A stretch of 64,000 bases of DNA from Cellulomonas sp. Leaf395 (GTDB lineage: Bacteria; Actinomycetota; Actinomycetes; Actinomycetales; Cellulomonadaceae). Shown in pieces: positions 44,245-53,646 of the stretch. The notes beneath the pieces were generated by a model, which searched no databases, was not told the DNA's origin, and worked only from the letters and a program-made list of their open reading frames with translations. The stretch lies in contig NZ_LMQI01000001.1 in NCBI RefSeq assembly GCF_001424125.1, forward strand, positions 91,662 through 155,661. Direction: 5' to 3'. How positions within the stretch are numbered: position 1 is the first letter of the stretch; the number at the start of each line of letters is the position of its first letter. A program made the translations under genes and the position numbers.

Positions 44245-45171
44245 TCAGCTGACTCGGACGACGACCTTGCCGCGGACGTGGCCCGTCTGGCTCGCCTCGT
44301 GGGCGGCCGCCGCGTCTGCCAGCTCGAAGACCTCGGTGACGTCGACCGCCACCGTTCCGGCATCGAGCAGGGCGGTGAGGGCGTCGAGGTCGGCGGTGTC
44401 GGGGCGCACCCAGACGTAGTGGCCGCCCAGCTCGTCGCGCGCGGCGGCGTCGACGGTCGACGCGACGGTGCCACCGTCTGCCAGCAGTGCTCGCGAGGTC
44501 GCGACGAGGTCGTCGCCGCCGAAGTCGAGGATGACGTCGACGCCGTCCGGCGCGAGCGCGCGCACGCGGTCGACGAGGCCGTCGCCGTACTCCACGGGTT
44601 CCGCGCCCAGACCGCGCAGGTACTCGTGGTTGCGCGCCGACGCGGTGCCGATGACGCGGGCGCCGAGCGACCCGGCGATCTGGACGGCGAACGCGCCGAC
44701 CCCGCCGGCCGCGGCCTGCACGAGGACGGTCTGCCCGTCCGTCACGCCGGCGCGCAGGATCGTCTGGTAGGCCGTCAGCCCGGCGAGCGGCACGGCTGCG
44801 GCCTCCTCGAAGGAGAGCGACGTGGGCTTGCGCGCGAGCGTGCGCACAGGGGCCGCGACGAGCTCGGCGAACGTGCCGCCCTGCACCCAGTCACGACGGA
44901 CGTACCCGTAGACCTCGTCGCCGACCTGCAGCTCCGGGGTGTCCAGACCGACCCGCTCGACCACGCCGGCCACGTCCCAGCCCGGCACCACCGGGAACGT
45001 CACGTCCATGATCGCGTCGAGGTACCCGGCGCGGACCTTCCAGTCGACGGGGTTGACCGAGGCGGCGCGAACGCGGACCAGCACGCTGTCGGGGCCGACC
45101 TTCGGGGTGGGCTGCTCGGTGAGCTCGAGGACGTCGGAACCGCCGTAGCGGGAATAGGTGATTGCTCGCAT
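44245..45171 (-). CDS. NADP-dependent oxidoreductase, quinone reductase/zinc-type alcohol dehydrogenase superfamily
   Basis: A 308-residue MDR-superfamily enzyme. It has the N-terminal GroES-like fold (MRAITYSRYGGSDVLELTEQPTPKVGPDSVLVRVRAASVNPVDWKVRAGY), GWDVAGVVERVG, and the nucleotide motif AAAGGVGAFAVQIAGSLGARVIGTAS. Structural and catalytic zinc-binding Cys clusters are absent, so it is of the zinc-free QOR type that reduces quinones or activated alkenes. The substrate is unknown. ATG at 45171; the frame is open far upstream but homology starts here. Divergent from the phytase-like gene. Confidence 0.9.
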   Translation of the reverse strand: MRAITYSRYGGSDVLELTEQPTPKVGPDSVLVRVRAASVNPVDWKVRAGYLDAIMDVTFPVVPGWDVAGVVERVGLDTPELQVGDEVYGYVRRDWVQGGTFAELVAAPVRTLARKPTSLSFEEAAAVPLAGLTAYQTILRAGVTDGQTVLVQAAAGGVGAFAVQIAGSLGARVIGTASARNHEYLRGLGAEPVEYGDGLVDRVRALAPDGVDVILDFGGDDLVATSRALLADGGTVASTVDAAARDELGGHYVWVRPDTADLDALTALLDAGTVAVDVTEVFELADAAAAHEASQTGHVRGKVVVRVS

Positions 45172-45312
45172 GCCCCGGACAACCAGCAGGAGGCGTGAAG
45201 TGTTTCCGCAGTGGCAAACGTCACCTGGTGTCCGGTCGATGTTCACCTGGCGGCCCGGACTCGGACATCCGTCCTGGTCATCCTCGGTGCACACCGATCG
45301 AAGGGGACCTCG

Positions 45313-47637
45313 ATGCCGCACGCCCGCCGCACCCTCGCTGCGCTGACCTGCACCGCCGTGCTCTGTGCGGGTCTGGGGGCGACCGCATCGACGGCGAGCC
45401 CCACATCGCGGCCGGACCGCCCGAACGAGACGTTCCATCGGCTCGCCACGTACCCGGTGTACCTGAATCGCCCAGCGGGCACCGCGGCGGCGGACCCGAC
45501 CGTCGCCGAGATCTCGGCGGTGAGCGAGGACGGTCGGACGTTCATCCACACCGACGCGCTCGCGGGCCGGATCGGCTTCGTGGACATCACGGACCCGGCG
45601 CAGCCGCAGGGCCTCGGCACGCTGGACCTGGCCGCGGACCTCGGCGTCGGCGCGCACGCGGAGCCGACGTCGGTCGCCGTGGTCGGCGGCTACGTGCTGG
45701 TGGTCGTGGACACCTCGGAGAGCTTCACCTCGCCGTCCGGCCTGCTCGCGGTGGTCAACCTGACCACGCACGCGCTGGTCCGCACCCTCGACCTCGGGGG
45801 CCAGCCGGACTCCATCGCGCTCACGCCGGACAAGTCGCACGCCGCGATCGCCATCGAAAACCAGCGGGACGAGGACGCGACACCGGCCGGCGCGAAGAAG
45901 GGCGACCTGCCGCAGCTGCCCGGCGGCTTCCTGCAGCTGGTCGACCTACCCGGCGCCGACCCCGCGACCTGGACCACCCGGGCGGTGCCGTTCACCGCGG
46001 ACGCGCTCGCCGGCCTGGACACCCCGCAGGACCCGGAGCCGGAGTACGTCGCGGTGAACCCGACCGGCACCACCGTCGCCGTGACGCTCCAGGAGAACAA
46101 CGGCGTCGCTCTGGTGGACATCGCGTCGGGAACCGTGACGAGCGTCTTCAGCGCAGGCAGCGTCGCCGTGACCGGCATCGACACCGCGCAGGACGGGATC
46201 ATCAACCAGACCGGCGCCATCCCCCTGGCCCCGCGTGAGCCCGACGCCATCGCCTGGCTGGACGCTACTCACCTGGCGACCGCGAACGAGGGTGACTGGA
46301 AGGGCGGCACCCGCGGGTGGACCGTCTTCGACACCACCGGTGCGGTCGTGTGGGACGCCGGTGCAGAGCTGGAGCGGCTGGCCGTGCGGACCGGCTTGCA
46401 CTCCGAGTCCCGTGCGGGCAAGAAGGGCGTCGAGATCGAGGGCCTCGCGGTCGCGACGCTCGGCGGTCAGCGGTACGCGTTCGTCGGCTCCGAGCGGTCG
46501 AACCTCGTCGCCGTGTACGACGTGGACGACGCGGCGCACCCGCGGTTCGTCCAGGTGCTCGCCACGACCAACGGCCCGGAGGGCATCCTGCCGGTGCCGT
46601 CGCGCGACCTGCTGCTCGTCTCCAGCGAGACCGACGACGCCGCCGCCCTGGTCCGCTCGTCGGTGACCGTCTTCGGGCGCGGCAACGCGTACGCCAAGGA
46701 GGCCGGGACGCCGCAGTTCCCGAGCGTGGTCTCGGCCGACGACGCCGCGGGCAACCCGATCGGCTGGGGTGCGCTCGGCGCGCTGAGCGCGGACCCGACC
46801 GACAGGAAGCACCTGTGGACGGCGACCGACGCGGCGTACAGCACCGCACATCTACTGCGGCTCGACGTGTCCCGCACGCCGGCCGTCATCGACCGCGACG
46901 TCGTCGTGACGCAGGGGGGCACGCCGGCGTCGCTGGACATCGAAGGGGTATCCGCCCGTCGTCACGGCGGGTTCTGGATCGGCTCCGAGGGGGCCACGGG
47001 CGCCGCCAACGCGCTGGTCCGCACGGACGCGAGCGGGGCGGTGCAGCAGACCGTGCCGCTGCCCGCGGACGTCTCCGCCCGCCTGAGCAAGTGGGGCATC
47101 GAGGGTGTCGCTGCGAGCGAGGACGGGGAGGGCGAGCACGTCTGGGTCGCGCTGCAGCGTGGGCTGGCCGGCGAGGAGACCCACGCCCGGATCGGCCGCT
47201 ACGACGTCGCGACCGGAGCGTGGGCCTGGTTCGGCTACCCGCTGGGCACCACGACGACGGCGGGCGACTGGATCGGGCTGTCGGAGATCACCGTCGTCGA
47301 CCGCGACACGCTCGCCGTGATCGAACGCGACAAGCTCAACGGCCCGGACGCCAAGGTCAAGGCCGTCTACTCGGTCCAGATCCCGACCACGGACCCGGCG
47401 CAGGGCACGGTCGGCACGCTGACCAAGACGCTGGTCCGCGACCTCGTCACCGACCTGCGGGCCACGAACGGGTGGACGCAGGAAAAGCTCGAGGGCCTCA
47501 CCATCGGCGGGGACGGTCAGGTCTACGCGGTGACCGACAACGACGGGCTCAAGGACGCCACCGGCGAGACGGTGCTCCTGCGGCTGGGCGACGCGTCGAA
47601 GGTGTTCACGGACAGCAAGCCCGGTCTGCGAAGGTGA
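45313..47637 (+). CDS. Secreted beta-propeller/esterase-like phytase family protein
   Basis: A 774-residue exported protein. A signal peptide (RRTLAALTCTAVLCAGLGATAS) is followed by an N-terminal propeller-like region (about 50-440; GRIGFVDITDPAQPQGLGTLDL, ANEGDWKGGTRGWTVFD) of the choice-of-anchor/LVIVD type, then an esterase-like phytase domain (about 490-765; PASLDIEGVSARRHGGFWIGSEG, LSKWGIEGVAASEDGEG, EKLEGLTIGGDGQVYAVTDNDGL). The repeated DIEG, GIEG and LEG acidic loops are probable Ca2+-binding sites. It may release phosphate from organic phosphates outside the cell. ATG at 45313 follows AAGGGGA; upstream in-frame starts would bury the signal peptide. Confidence 0.85.
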   Translation: MPHARRTLAALTCTAVLCAGLGATASTASPTSRPDRPNETFHRLATYPVYLNRPAGTAAADPTVAEISAVSEDGRTFIHTDALAGRIGFVDITDPAQPQGLGTLDLAADLGVGAHAEPTSVAVVGGYVLVVVDTSESFTSPSGLLAVVNLTTHALVRTLDLGGQPDSIALTPDKSHAAIAIENQRDEDATPAGAKKGDLPQLPGGFLQLVDLPGADPATWTTRAVPFTADALAGLDTPQDPEPEYVAVNPTGTTVAVTLQENNGVALVDIASGTVTSVFSAGSVAVTGIDTAQDGIINQTGAIPLAPREPDAIAWLDATHLATANEGDWKGGTRGWTVFDTTGAVVWDAGAELERLAVRTGLHSESRAGKKGVEIEGLAVATLGGQRYAFVGSERSNLVAVYDVDDAAHPRFVQVLATTNGPEGILPVPSRDLLLVSSETDDAAALVRSSVTVFGRGNAYAKEAGTPQFPSVVSADDAAGNPIGWGALGALSADPTDRKHLWTATDAAYSTAHLLRLDVSRTPAVIDRDVVVTQGGTPASLDIEGVSARRHGGFWIGSEGATGAANALVRTDASGAVQQTVPLPADVSARLSKWGIEGVAASEDGEGEHVWVALQRGLAGEETHARIGRYDVATGAWAWFGYPLGTTTTAGDWIGLSEITVVDRDTLAVIERDKLNGPDAKVKAVYSVQIPTTDPAQGTVGTLTKTLVRDLVTDLRATNGWTQEKLEGLTIGGDGQVYAVTDNDGLKDATGETVLLRLGDASKVFTDSKPGLRR

Positions 47638-47660
47638 CCGCGGCAGGCGATCATGGCGGG

Positions 47661-48146
47661 GTGTCCAACCCCTACTCCGTCATGGTCGTCTGCACGGGCA
47701 ACATATGCCGCTCCCCGATGGCCGAGATCGTGCTCCGGGAACGGTTCGCCGCCGCAGGCCTGGCCGACCAGGTGGTCGTCGACTCCACGGGCATCAGCGA
47801 CGAGGAGCGCGGCAACCCGGTCGACCGTCGCGCGCGCTCCGTCCTGGTCGCCCGCGGCTACCCCACCGGCGACGGCCACCGGGCACGACAGGTCCGCCCC
47901 GACGACCAGCGCGACCTGGTCCTGGCGATGACGAACGCCCACGCCCGCGCGCTGCGAGGCCTGGATCCGGTGCTGTTCCGGTCCTTCGACCCGGACGCGT
48001 CCGGGGATCTCGACGTCGCCGACCCCTGGTACGGCGGTCCGCGGGACTTCGAGGTCTGCCTCGCGCAGATCGAGGCCGCTGCCGACGGCATCGTGGAGCA
48101 CGTGCGCAACGATCTGGGGAATGCGCAGGTCACGCGTCATGGTTGA
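47661..48146 (+). CDS. Low molecular weight protein-tyrosine phosphatase
   Basis: A 161-residue phosphatase. The P-loop is VCTGNICRSPMAE with nucleophile Cys11 and Arg17 (C-x5-R); the general acid Asp is in DVADPWYGG. It removes phosphate from phosphotyrosine in proteins, and in actinobacteria some act on polysaccharide kinases or are secreted. The GTG at 47661 gives the normal N-terminus (SNPYSVMVVCTGN). It lies 23 bases after the phytase-like gene and its end meets the glutathione peroxidase start region. Confidence 0.93.
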   Translation: MSNPYSVMVVCTGNICRSPMAEIVLRERFAAAGLADQVVVDSTGISDEERGNPVDRRARSVLVARGYPTGDGHRARQVRPDDQRDLVLAMTNAHARALRGLDPVLFRSFDPDASGDLDVADPWYGGPRDFEVCLAQIEAAADGIVEHVRNDLGNAQVTRHG

Positions 48147-48153
48147 CCGAGGC

Positions 48154-48636
48154 ATGTCCCTCAACGAGATCCCGCTGACGACCCTGCACGGCGACGACAC
48201 GACGTTCGGCGAGTACGCGGACAAGGTGAAGCTCGTCGTCAACGTCGCCTCCCGGTGCGGCCTGGCGCCGCAGTACGCGAAGCTCGAGGACCTGCAGAAG
48301 ACCTACGGCGACCGCGGGTTCACGGTCCTCGGCTTCCCGAGCAACCAGTTCCTGCAGGAGCTCGGCTCCGAGGAGGCCATCGCTGAGTACTGCTCGACGA
48401 CCTGGGGCGTGACGTTCCCGATGTTCGAGAAGACCAAGGTCAACGGCCGGTCGCAGCACCCGCTGTACGCGGAGCTCACCAAGACGCCGGACGCGTCCGG
48501 CAAGGCCGGCCGGGTCATCTGGAACTTCGAGAAGTTCGTCGTCACGCCCGACGGGTCCGTGCACCGGTTCCGGCCGACCACCGAGCCGGACGCCCCGGAG
48601 ATCGTCGAGGTCATCGAGGGGGCCCTGGCCGGCTAG
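48154..48636 (+). CDS. Glutathione peroxidase (thiol peroxidase of the GPx family)
   Basis: A 160-residue peroxidase. The peroxidatic Cys35 is in NVASRCGLAPQY (Cys, not selenocysteine); Gln in FPSNQF and Trp/Asn in VIWNFEKF complete the catalytic tetrad. Bacterial enzymes of this type mostly use thioredoxin rather than glutathione; actinobacteria lack glutathione, so mycothiol or thioredoxin is the likely reductant (family knowledge). ATG 48154 gives the usual MSLNEIPL start; ATG 48139 overlapping the phosphatase stop is also possible. Confidence 0.93.
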   Translation: MSLNEIPLTTLHGDDTTFGEYADKVKLVVNVASRCGLAPQYAKLEDLQKTYGDRGFTVLGFPSNQFLQELGSEEAIAEYCSTTWGVTFPMFEKTKVNGRSQHPLYAELTKTPDASGKAGRVIWNFEKFVVTPDGSVHRFRPTTEPDAPEIVEVIEGALAG

Positions 48637-49625
48637 AGCCAGCGGTTGTGCCGGAACGCGCGGTGGAGGCCGAAGCAGACCACGCCGATCCCGGCCAGCA
48701 CGACCCAGAAGCCGAACGGCGAGTGCATGGCCGGCAGGTAGTCGAAGTTCATGCCGTAGAGCCCCGCGATCGCGGTGGGCACCAGCGCGATCGCCGCCCA
48801 CGCCGAGATCTTGCGCATGTCGGCGTTCTGCTGGACCGTCACGCGGTTCTGCTCGACGGTGACCTGAGCCAGGTCGGCCTGCAGGACGTTGGTGAGCAGC
48901 GCGTCGGCCGCCTCGATCAGCTCCGCGGCGCGCAGCGCGTGGTCCTGGACGTCGCGGAAGTACGGGCGTGCGTAGGTGGGGATGCAGGCCACCTGCTCCT
49001 CGGCGAGCCGGGTCAGCGGACCCACCAGCGGCACGACGGCGCGACGGAACTGCTGGACCTCGCGCTTGAGCTTGTAGATGCGCTCGGCGTGATCGTGACC
49101 GGCGTCGCCGAACACCTGGTCCTCGATCTCGTCGAGGTCCTCGTCGATCGCCGCTGTCACCTCGAGGTACTGGTCGACGGCCCGGTCAAGGATCCCGTGC
49201 AGCACCGCCGGCGGTCCGTGCAGCAGCATGTCGCGGTCCGCCTCGAGGCCGGCGCGCACCTGCGCGGGGATCGTCGTGTCGCCGTGGCGGACGACGATGA
49301 CGAACCGGTCGCCCAGGAAGATGGCCAGCTCGCTGACCTCCACCACCTCGACGTGGTCCACGTAGTGCACAGGCTTGACCACCGCGAACGTCACACCGCC
49401 GTACTGCTCGAGCTTGGGCCGCTGGTGCGCGCGGATCGCGTCCTCGATGGCGAGCTGCGGCAGCTCGAAGCCTTCCGCGATCGCGTCGAACTCGTCCGCC
49501 GTCGGCTCGACGAGTCCGATCCAGACGAACCCGTCCTCCTTCTCGGCCTCGCGCAGGGCGACCCGGAGGTCGTCGAGGTGGTGGCGGCGCCGGCCGTCGG
49601 AGTAGAGCGCGCAGTCGACGATCAC
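48633..49625 (-). CDS. corA: CorA family magnesium/cobalt transporter
   Basis: A 330-residue divalent-cation channel. A large cytoplasmic N-terminal funnel is followed by two C-terminal membrane helices; the signature YGMNF stands at the end of the first (WAAIALVPTAIAGLYGMNFDYLP), followed by GFWVVLAGIGVVCFGLH and a basic end. It works as a pentamer. GTG at 49625 (VIVDCALYSDGRRR) chosen; the frame is open upstream but overlaps the divergent aminotransferase. The 3' end overlaps the glutathione peroxidase gene by four bases on the opposite strand. Confidence 0.93.
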   Translation of the reverse strand: MIVDCALYSDGRRRHHLDDLRVALREAEKEDGFVWIGLVEPTADEFDAIAEGFELPQLAIEDAIRAHQRPKLEQYGGVTFAVVKPVHYVDHVEVVEVSELAIFLGDRFVIVVRHGDTTIPAQVRAGLEADRDMLLHGPPAVLHGILDRAVDQYLEVTAAIDEDLDEIEDQVFGDAGHDHAERIYKLKREVQQFRRAVVPLVGPLTRLAEEQVACIPTYARPYFRDVQDHALRAAELIEAADALLTNVLQADLAQVTVEQNRVTVQQNADMRKISAWAAIALVPTAIAGLYGMNFDYLPAMHSPFGFWVVLAGIGVVCFGLHRAFRHNRWL

Positions 49626-49683
49626 ACGTCGAAGGCTAGACCGGGCGGCCCGGCGCGAGGTGCTCGTGCGCCACGATGGGCCC

Positions 49684-50844
49684 ATGAAGGTTGCCAACCG
49701 CGCCCACGTCCCGCCGTTCGCCGTGATGGAGATCCTCGCCGCCGCGAACGCCCGGAAGGCCGCGGGCGAGAACATCCTCAACCTCTGCGCGGGCGAGCCG
49801 TCGACGGGCGCGTCGGAAGTCGTGCGGCAGCGGGCGATCGACCTGCTCACGTCGGGGGACCTGGGCTACACCGAGGCCCTCGGCGCCCCGGCGCTGCGGT
49901 CGGCGATCGCGCAGCACTACCGGGACCAGTACGACGTGTCCCTCGACGCCCGTCGGATCGCCGTCACCACCGGCTCCTCCGGCGGGTTCGTCCTCGCCTT
50001 CCTCGCCGCGTTCGACGTGGGCGACAGGGTGGCGCTCGCGGTCCCCGGCTACCCCGCCTACGCGAACATCCTCGCCGCGCTCGGGTGCGAGGTCGTGATC
50101 GTCCCCTGCGGCCCGGAGACCCGGTACCAACCGACCGTCGCGCAGCTCGAGGCGCTCGACCCGCCGGTGGAAGGCCTGGTGGTCGCCAGCCCGGCCAACC
50201 CGACCGGCACGATGATCGACCCCGACGAGCTGGCGGCGCTCGCGGCCTGGTGCGGGACGCACGGTGTCCGGTTGATCAGCGACGAGATCTACCACGGGAT
50301 CACCTACGGCTCGGAGGAGACGGCGACCGCCGCCCACTACCTCGACAGCGGCGCCGTCGTCGTCAACTCGTTCTCCAAGTACTGGGCGATGACCGGCTGG
50401 CGGCTCGGCTGGCTGGTGCTCCCGGACGACCTGGTGTCGGTCGTCGACGCGCTCGCGGGCAACGTGGCGCTGTGCCCGCCGGCGCTCGCCCAGCACGCCG
50501 GGGTCGCGGCCTTCAGCCCCGACGGGTACGCGGCCGCCCGGCAGAACGTCGAGCGCTACGCCGTGGCACGGGACCATCTGCTGGCACGGCTCCCGGAGCT
50601 CGGCTGGTCGCGCGTCGCCCCGGCCGACGGCGCGTTCTACCTGTACGGGGACATCTCCGCGAGCGGCCTGGACTCGATCACCTGGTGCGCGCGGCTGCTC
50701 GACGAGGCCGGCGTCGCGCTGACGCCCGGCACCGACTTCGACCCGGTCGACGGCGCGAGCTGGGTGCGTCTGTCGTTCGCGTCCTCGGTCGACGTGGTCC
50801 GCGAGGCGGTGGACCGGATCGTCGCCTGGCAACGGACGCTCTGA
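49684..50844 (+). CDS. Class I/II pyridoxal-phosphate aminotransferase
   Basis: A 386-residue fold-type I aminotransferase. The PLP-binding Lys232 is in NSFSKYWAMTGWRLGW; SPANPTGTMI, SDEIYHGI and the C-terminal WVRLSFASSVDVVREAVDRI with Arg for the alpha-carboxylate are also visible. It belongs to the aspartate-aminotransferase-like subgroup, but the amino donor and acceptor cannot be fixed. ATG 49684; an in-frame ATG nine bases earlier is possible. Divergent from corA. Confidence 0.9.
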   Translation: MKVANRAHVPPFAVMEILAAANARKAAGENILNLCAGEPSTGASEVVRQRAIDLLTSGDLGYTEALGAPALRSAIAQHYRDQYDVSLDARRIAVTTGSSGGFVLAFLAAFDVGDRVALAVPGYPAYANILAALGCEVVIVPCGPETRYQPTVAQLEALDPPVEGLVVASPANPTGTMIDPDELAALAAWCGTHGVRLISDEIYHGITYGSEETATAAHYLDSGAVVVNSFSKYWAMTGWRLGWLVLPDDLVSVVDALAGNVALCPPALAQHAGVAAFSPDGYAAARQNVERYAVARDHLLARLPELGWSRVAPADGAFYLYGDISASGLDSITWCARLLDEAGVALTPGTDFDPVDGASWVRLSFASSVDVVREAVDRIVAWQRTL

Positions 50845-50874
50845 CCCGGGACGTGGTCACGTAGGTTGGATCTT

Positions 50875-51981
50875 GTGCCCCTCCCCGCGTTGGTCCCGCC
50901 GGGATCCCCGTTGACCCCTGCGCAGGTCGAGCGCGGGTCGAGGCACCTGCTGCTCGCGGAGATCGGCGTCGATGGTCAGCGCCGGCTGCGCAACGCGCGG
51001 GTGCTCGTCGTCGGGGCGGGTGGTCTCGGGGCGCCTGTGCTGCAGTACCTCGCGGCGGCCGGCGTCGGGACGATCGGGATCGTCGACGACGACGTGGTCG
51101 ACGTCAGCAACCTGCAGCGCCAGGTGATCCACGGGACCGCCGACGTGGGCCGCGCGAAGGTCGACAGCGCGCGCGACGCGGTCGAGGCCCTCGACCCGGA
51201 CATCCACGTGGTGGTCCATCGCACGCGTCTGACCAGCGGGAACGTCGACCAGATCCTGCGCGGCTACGACGTCGTCGTCGACGGGACCGACAACTTCCCC
51301 ACCCGCTACCTCGTCAACGACGCGTGCGTCCGACTGGGTATGCCCGAGGTCTGGGGGTCGGTGCTGCGGTTCGACGCGCAGACCACCGTCTTCTGGGGCC
51401 GCGCCGGCGTGCAGCTGCGCGACCTGTTCCCCACGCCCCCGCGCGACGACGAGGTCCCGTCCTGCGCCGAGGCCGGCGTGCTCGGCGCGCTCTGCGGGCA
51501 GATCGGCTCCGTGATGGCCACCGAGGTGGTCAAGCTCCTCACCGGCACGGGCGAGCCGCTGCTCGGCCGCGTGCTCGTCGTCGACGCCCTGCGCGGCCGG
51601 TGGACCGAGGTCCCCCTCGTCGGCCGCCCCATCCCCACCCCGAGCCTGGAGGCCCCTCCCATGTCCGACGTCCCCGTCGTCAGCGCCACCGACCTGGTCA
51701 GCCGGCTGGCAGCCCGCCAGGAAGGCACCGACGACTTCCTGCTCATCGATGTCCGCGAGCCCGCCGAGTACGCCCAGGCGTCCATCCCCGGCGCGGTGCT
51801 CGTGCCGCTGGGCTCGGTGTTCGACGGCTCCGCGCTAGCGAACCTGCCGCGCGACCAGGAGATCCTCGTGCACTGCCAGGTGGGTGCGCGCTCGCTGACC
51901 GCGGCGAAGATCCTGCGCGGGGCCGGCTTCGACGCGTCGAACGTCGACGGCGGGATCCTGGCCTGGATGGACGCGCGCTGA
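50875..51981 (+). CDS. moeZ: Adenylyltransferase/sulfurtransferase MoeZ (ThiF/MoeB domain plus rhodanese)
   Basis: A 368-residue two-domain protein. The MoeB/ThiF domain (about 15-245) has VLVVGAGGLGAPVLQYLAAAGVG for ATP, SNLQRQVIH and DGTDNFPTRYLVNDAC; the PSCAEAGVLGALCG segment follows. The C-terminal rhodanese domain (about 270-368) has its active-site Cys in VHCQVGARS. It adenylates the C-terminal Gly-Gly of MoaD and transfers sulfur to it. It lacks the CxxC zinc pairs of E. coli MoeB, as usual for MoeZ. First gene of a Moco operon; GTG start one base before moeA spacing begins. Confidence 0.92.
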   Translation: MPLPALVPPGSPLTPAQVERGSRHLLLAEIGVDGQRRLRNARVLVVGAGGLGAPVLQYLAAAGVGTIGIVDDDVVDVSNLQRQVIHGTADVGRAKVDSARDAVEALDPDIHVVVHRTRLTSGNVDQILRGYDVVVDGTDNFPTRYLVNDACVRLGMPEVWGSVLRFDAQTTVFWGRAGVQLRDLFPTPPRDDEVPSCAEAGVLGALCGQIGSVMATEVVKLLTGTGEPLLGRVLVVDALRGRWTEVPLVGRPIPTPSLEAPPMSDVPVVSATDLVSRLAARQEGTDDFLLIDVREPAEYAQASIPGAVLVPLGSVFDGSALANLPRDQEILVHCQVGARSLTAAKILRGAGFDASNVDGGILAWMDAR

Positions 51982-51982
51982 C

Positions 51983-53173
51983 GTGCGCTCGCTGACCGAC
52001 CACCGCGCGGCGGCTCTCGCGCTCGCCGCGCCGCTGCCCGCCGTCGAGGTGCCGCTGGACGACGCCGACGGGCTGGTCCTGGCCGACGACCTGCGCACGG
52101 ACGGGCCTCTGCCGCGTTGGGACAACTCGGCGATGGACGGCTACGCGGTCCGGCACGCCGACGTCGCCGCGCTGCCCGTGACGCTGCGGGTGGTCGCGGA
52201 CCTCCCGGCCGGTTCCGCCGACGAGCCCGTCGTGGCCGACGGCACGGCCGCCCGGATCATGACCGGGGCACCGCTGCCCGCCGGTGCGGACACGATCGTC
52301 CCCGTCGAGCTGACCGACGCCGGGACGGTAACCGTCCTGGTCCGGGACGCGCCCGCGGCGGGCACGCACATCCGGCGCGCAGGCGAGGACGCCGTACCGG
52401 GCGACGTCGTCGTCGCGGCAGGCACGCTGCTAGGACCCGCCGCGATCGCCGCGGTCGCCTCGCTCGGCCACGCACACGTCCGGGTCCACCGCCGGCCACG
52501 CGTCGCGGTCGTCTCCACCGGCGACGAGCTGGTGCCGCCCGGGTCGCCGTTGCGCCGCGGCCAGATCCCCGACTCCAACTCCTGGCTGCTCGCCGCCGCC
52601 GTCCGCGAGGCCGGCGGCGTGGCCGTGCGCATCGGCCCGGTCCCCGACGACGTGGACGCGCTGCGCGAGCTGCTGACTGGCCTCGACGTGGACGCGATCG
52701 TCACCTCCGGCGGCGTCAGCGTCGGCGCGTACGACGTGGTCAAGGCCGCGCTCCTCGACCAGCCGGACGTCGAGTTCGTCGCCGTCGCGGTCCAGCCCGG
52801 CAAGCCGCAGGGCCTGGGCCGGCTCCCCGGCGGCACCCCGATCTACACGCTGCCGGGCAACCCGGTGAGCTCGTTCGCGTCGTTCGAGATGTTCGTCCGC
52901 CCGGCGATCCTGCGGATGCGGGGGCTTCGCGACGTCGAGCGCCCGACCGTGCTCGCCGTCGCCGACGAGGGCTGGACAACGCCGCCCGGCCGCGCGCAGC
53001 TCATGCCGGTGCGCTGGGTGGGCCCCGACCGCGTGGTCCGGGCGACCGCGCGCGGCTCCGGCTCGCATCTCGTCGCACGCCTGGCCCTGGCCGAGGGGCT
53101 CGCCGTCATCCCCGCCGAGATCGACCACGTCGCCGCCGGCGACCACGTCACCGTCCTGAGAGTGAGCCCATGA
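51983..53173 (+). CDS. moeA: Molybdopterin molybdotransferase MoeA
   Basis: A 396-residue enzyme that inserts molybdate into adenylated molybdopterin. Features: DNSAMDGYAVR near the N-terminus, MTGAPLPAGADTIVPVE, the STGDELVPPG and TSGGVSVGAYD motifs of the MoCF-binding domain, and PGNPVSSFASFEMFVRP. GTG at 51983 begins one base after the moeZ stop. Its stop overlaps moaC by four bases. Confidence 0.95.
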   Translation: MRSLTDHRAAALALAAPLPAVEVPLDDADGLVLADDLRTDGPLPRWDNSAMDGYAVRHADVAALPVTLRVVADLPAGSADEPVVADGTAARIMTGAPLPAGADTIVPVELTDAGTVTVLVRDAPAAGTHIRRAGEDAVPGDVVVAAGTLLGPAAIAAVASLGHAHVRVHRRPRVAVVSTGDELVPPGSPLRRGQIPDSNSWLLAAAVREAGGVAVRIGPVPDDVDALRELLTGLDVDAIVTSGGVSVGAYDVVKAALLDQPDVEFVAVAVQPGKPQGLGRLPGGTPIYTLPGNPVSSFASFEMFVRPAILRMRGLRDVERPTVLAVADEGWTTPPGRAQLMPVRWVGPDRVVRATARGSGSHLVARLALAEGLAVIPAEIDHVAAGDHVTVLRVSP

Positions 53174-53646
53174 GCGAGCAGTTCACGCACCTCGACGCCG
53201 CCGGGCACGCCCGCATGGTCGACGTGACCGCCAAGCAGCCGACCGTCCGCGCCGCCACCGCCAGCGGGCGCGTCCTGTGCGGGCCTTCCGTGGTCGCGGC
53301 GCTGCGCGACGGTGCCGTCCCGAAGGGTGACGTCCTGGCGGTCGCCCGCATCGCCGGGATCGCCGCCGCCAAGCGCACCCCCGAGCTCCTGCCGCTGGCG
53401 CACGTCATCGGCGTGCACGGCGTGGTCGTCGACCTCGAGATCGTCGACGACGGCGTGACCATCACGGCCACGGTCCGGACCGCCGACCGCACCGGCGTCG
53501 AGATGGAGGCCCTCACCGCCGTCTCGGTCGCCGCGCTCGCGGTCGTCGACATGGTCAAGGGCCTCGACAAGTCCGTCCGCATCGCCGACGTGCAGCTGGA
53601 GGCGAAGTCCGGCGGCCGCTCGGGCGACTGGCGGCGGACCGGATGA
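53170..53646 (+). CDS. moaC: Cyclic pyranopterin monophosphate synthase MoaC
   Basis: A 158-residue enzyme of the first step of Moco synthesis, converting the MoaA product to cyclic pyranopterin monophosphate. MVDVTAKQPTVRAATASG, AGIAAAKRTPELLPLAHVIGVHG with catalytic Lys/His, TGVEMEALTAVSVAALAVVDMVKGLDK and the C-terminal KSGGRSG are classic. ATG start coupled to moeA; coupled to mobA by another ATGA overlap. Confidence 0.95.
   Translation: MSEQFTHLDAAGHARMVDVTAKQPTVRAATASGRVLCGPSVVAALRDGAVPKGDVLAVARIAGIAAAKRTPELLPLAHVIGVHGVVVDLEIVDDGVTITATVRTADRTGVEMEALTAVSVAALAVVDMVKGLDKSVRIADVQLEAKSGGRSGDWRRTG

Noticed and set aside
45172..45312. LacI-like operator in the spacer between the quinone reductase and phytase-like genes (GTTTCC-GCAGTG-GCAAAC, about 45200)
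   Set aside because: Only the outer four bases on each side pair well; the match is too weak to call.
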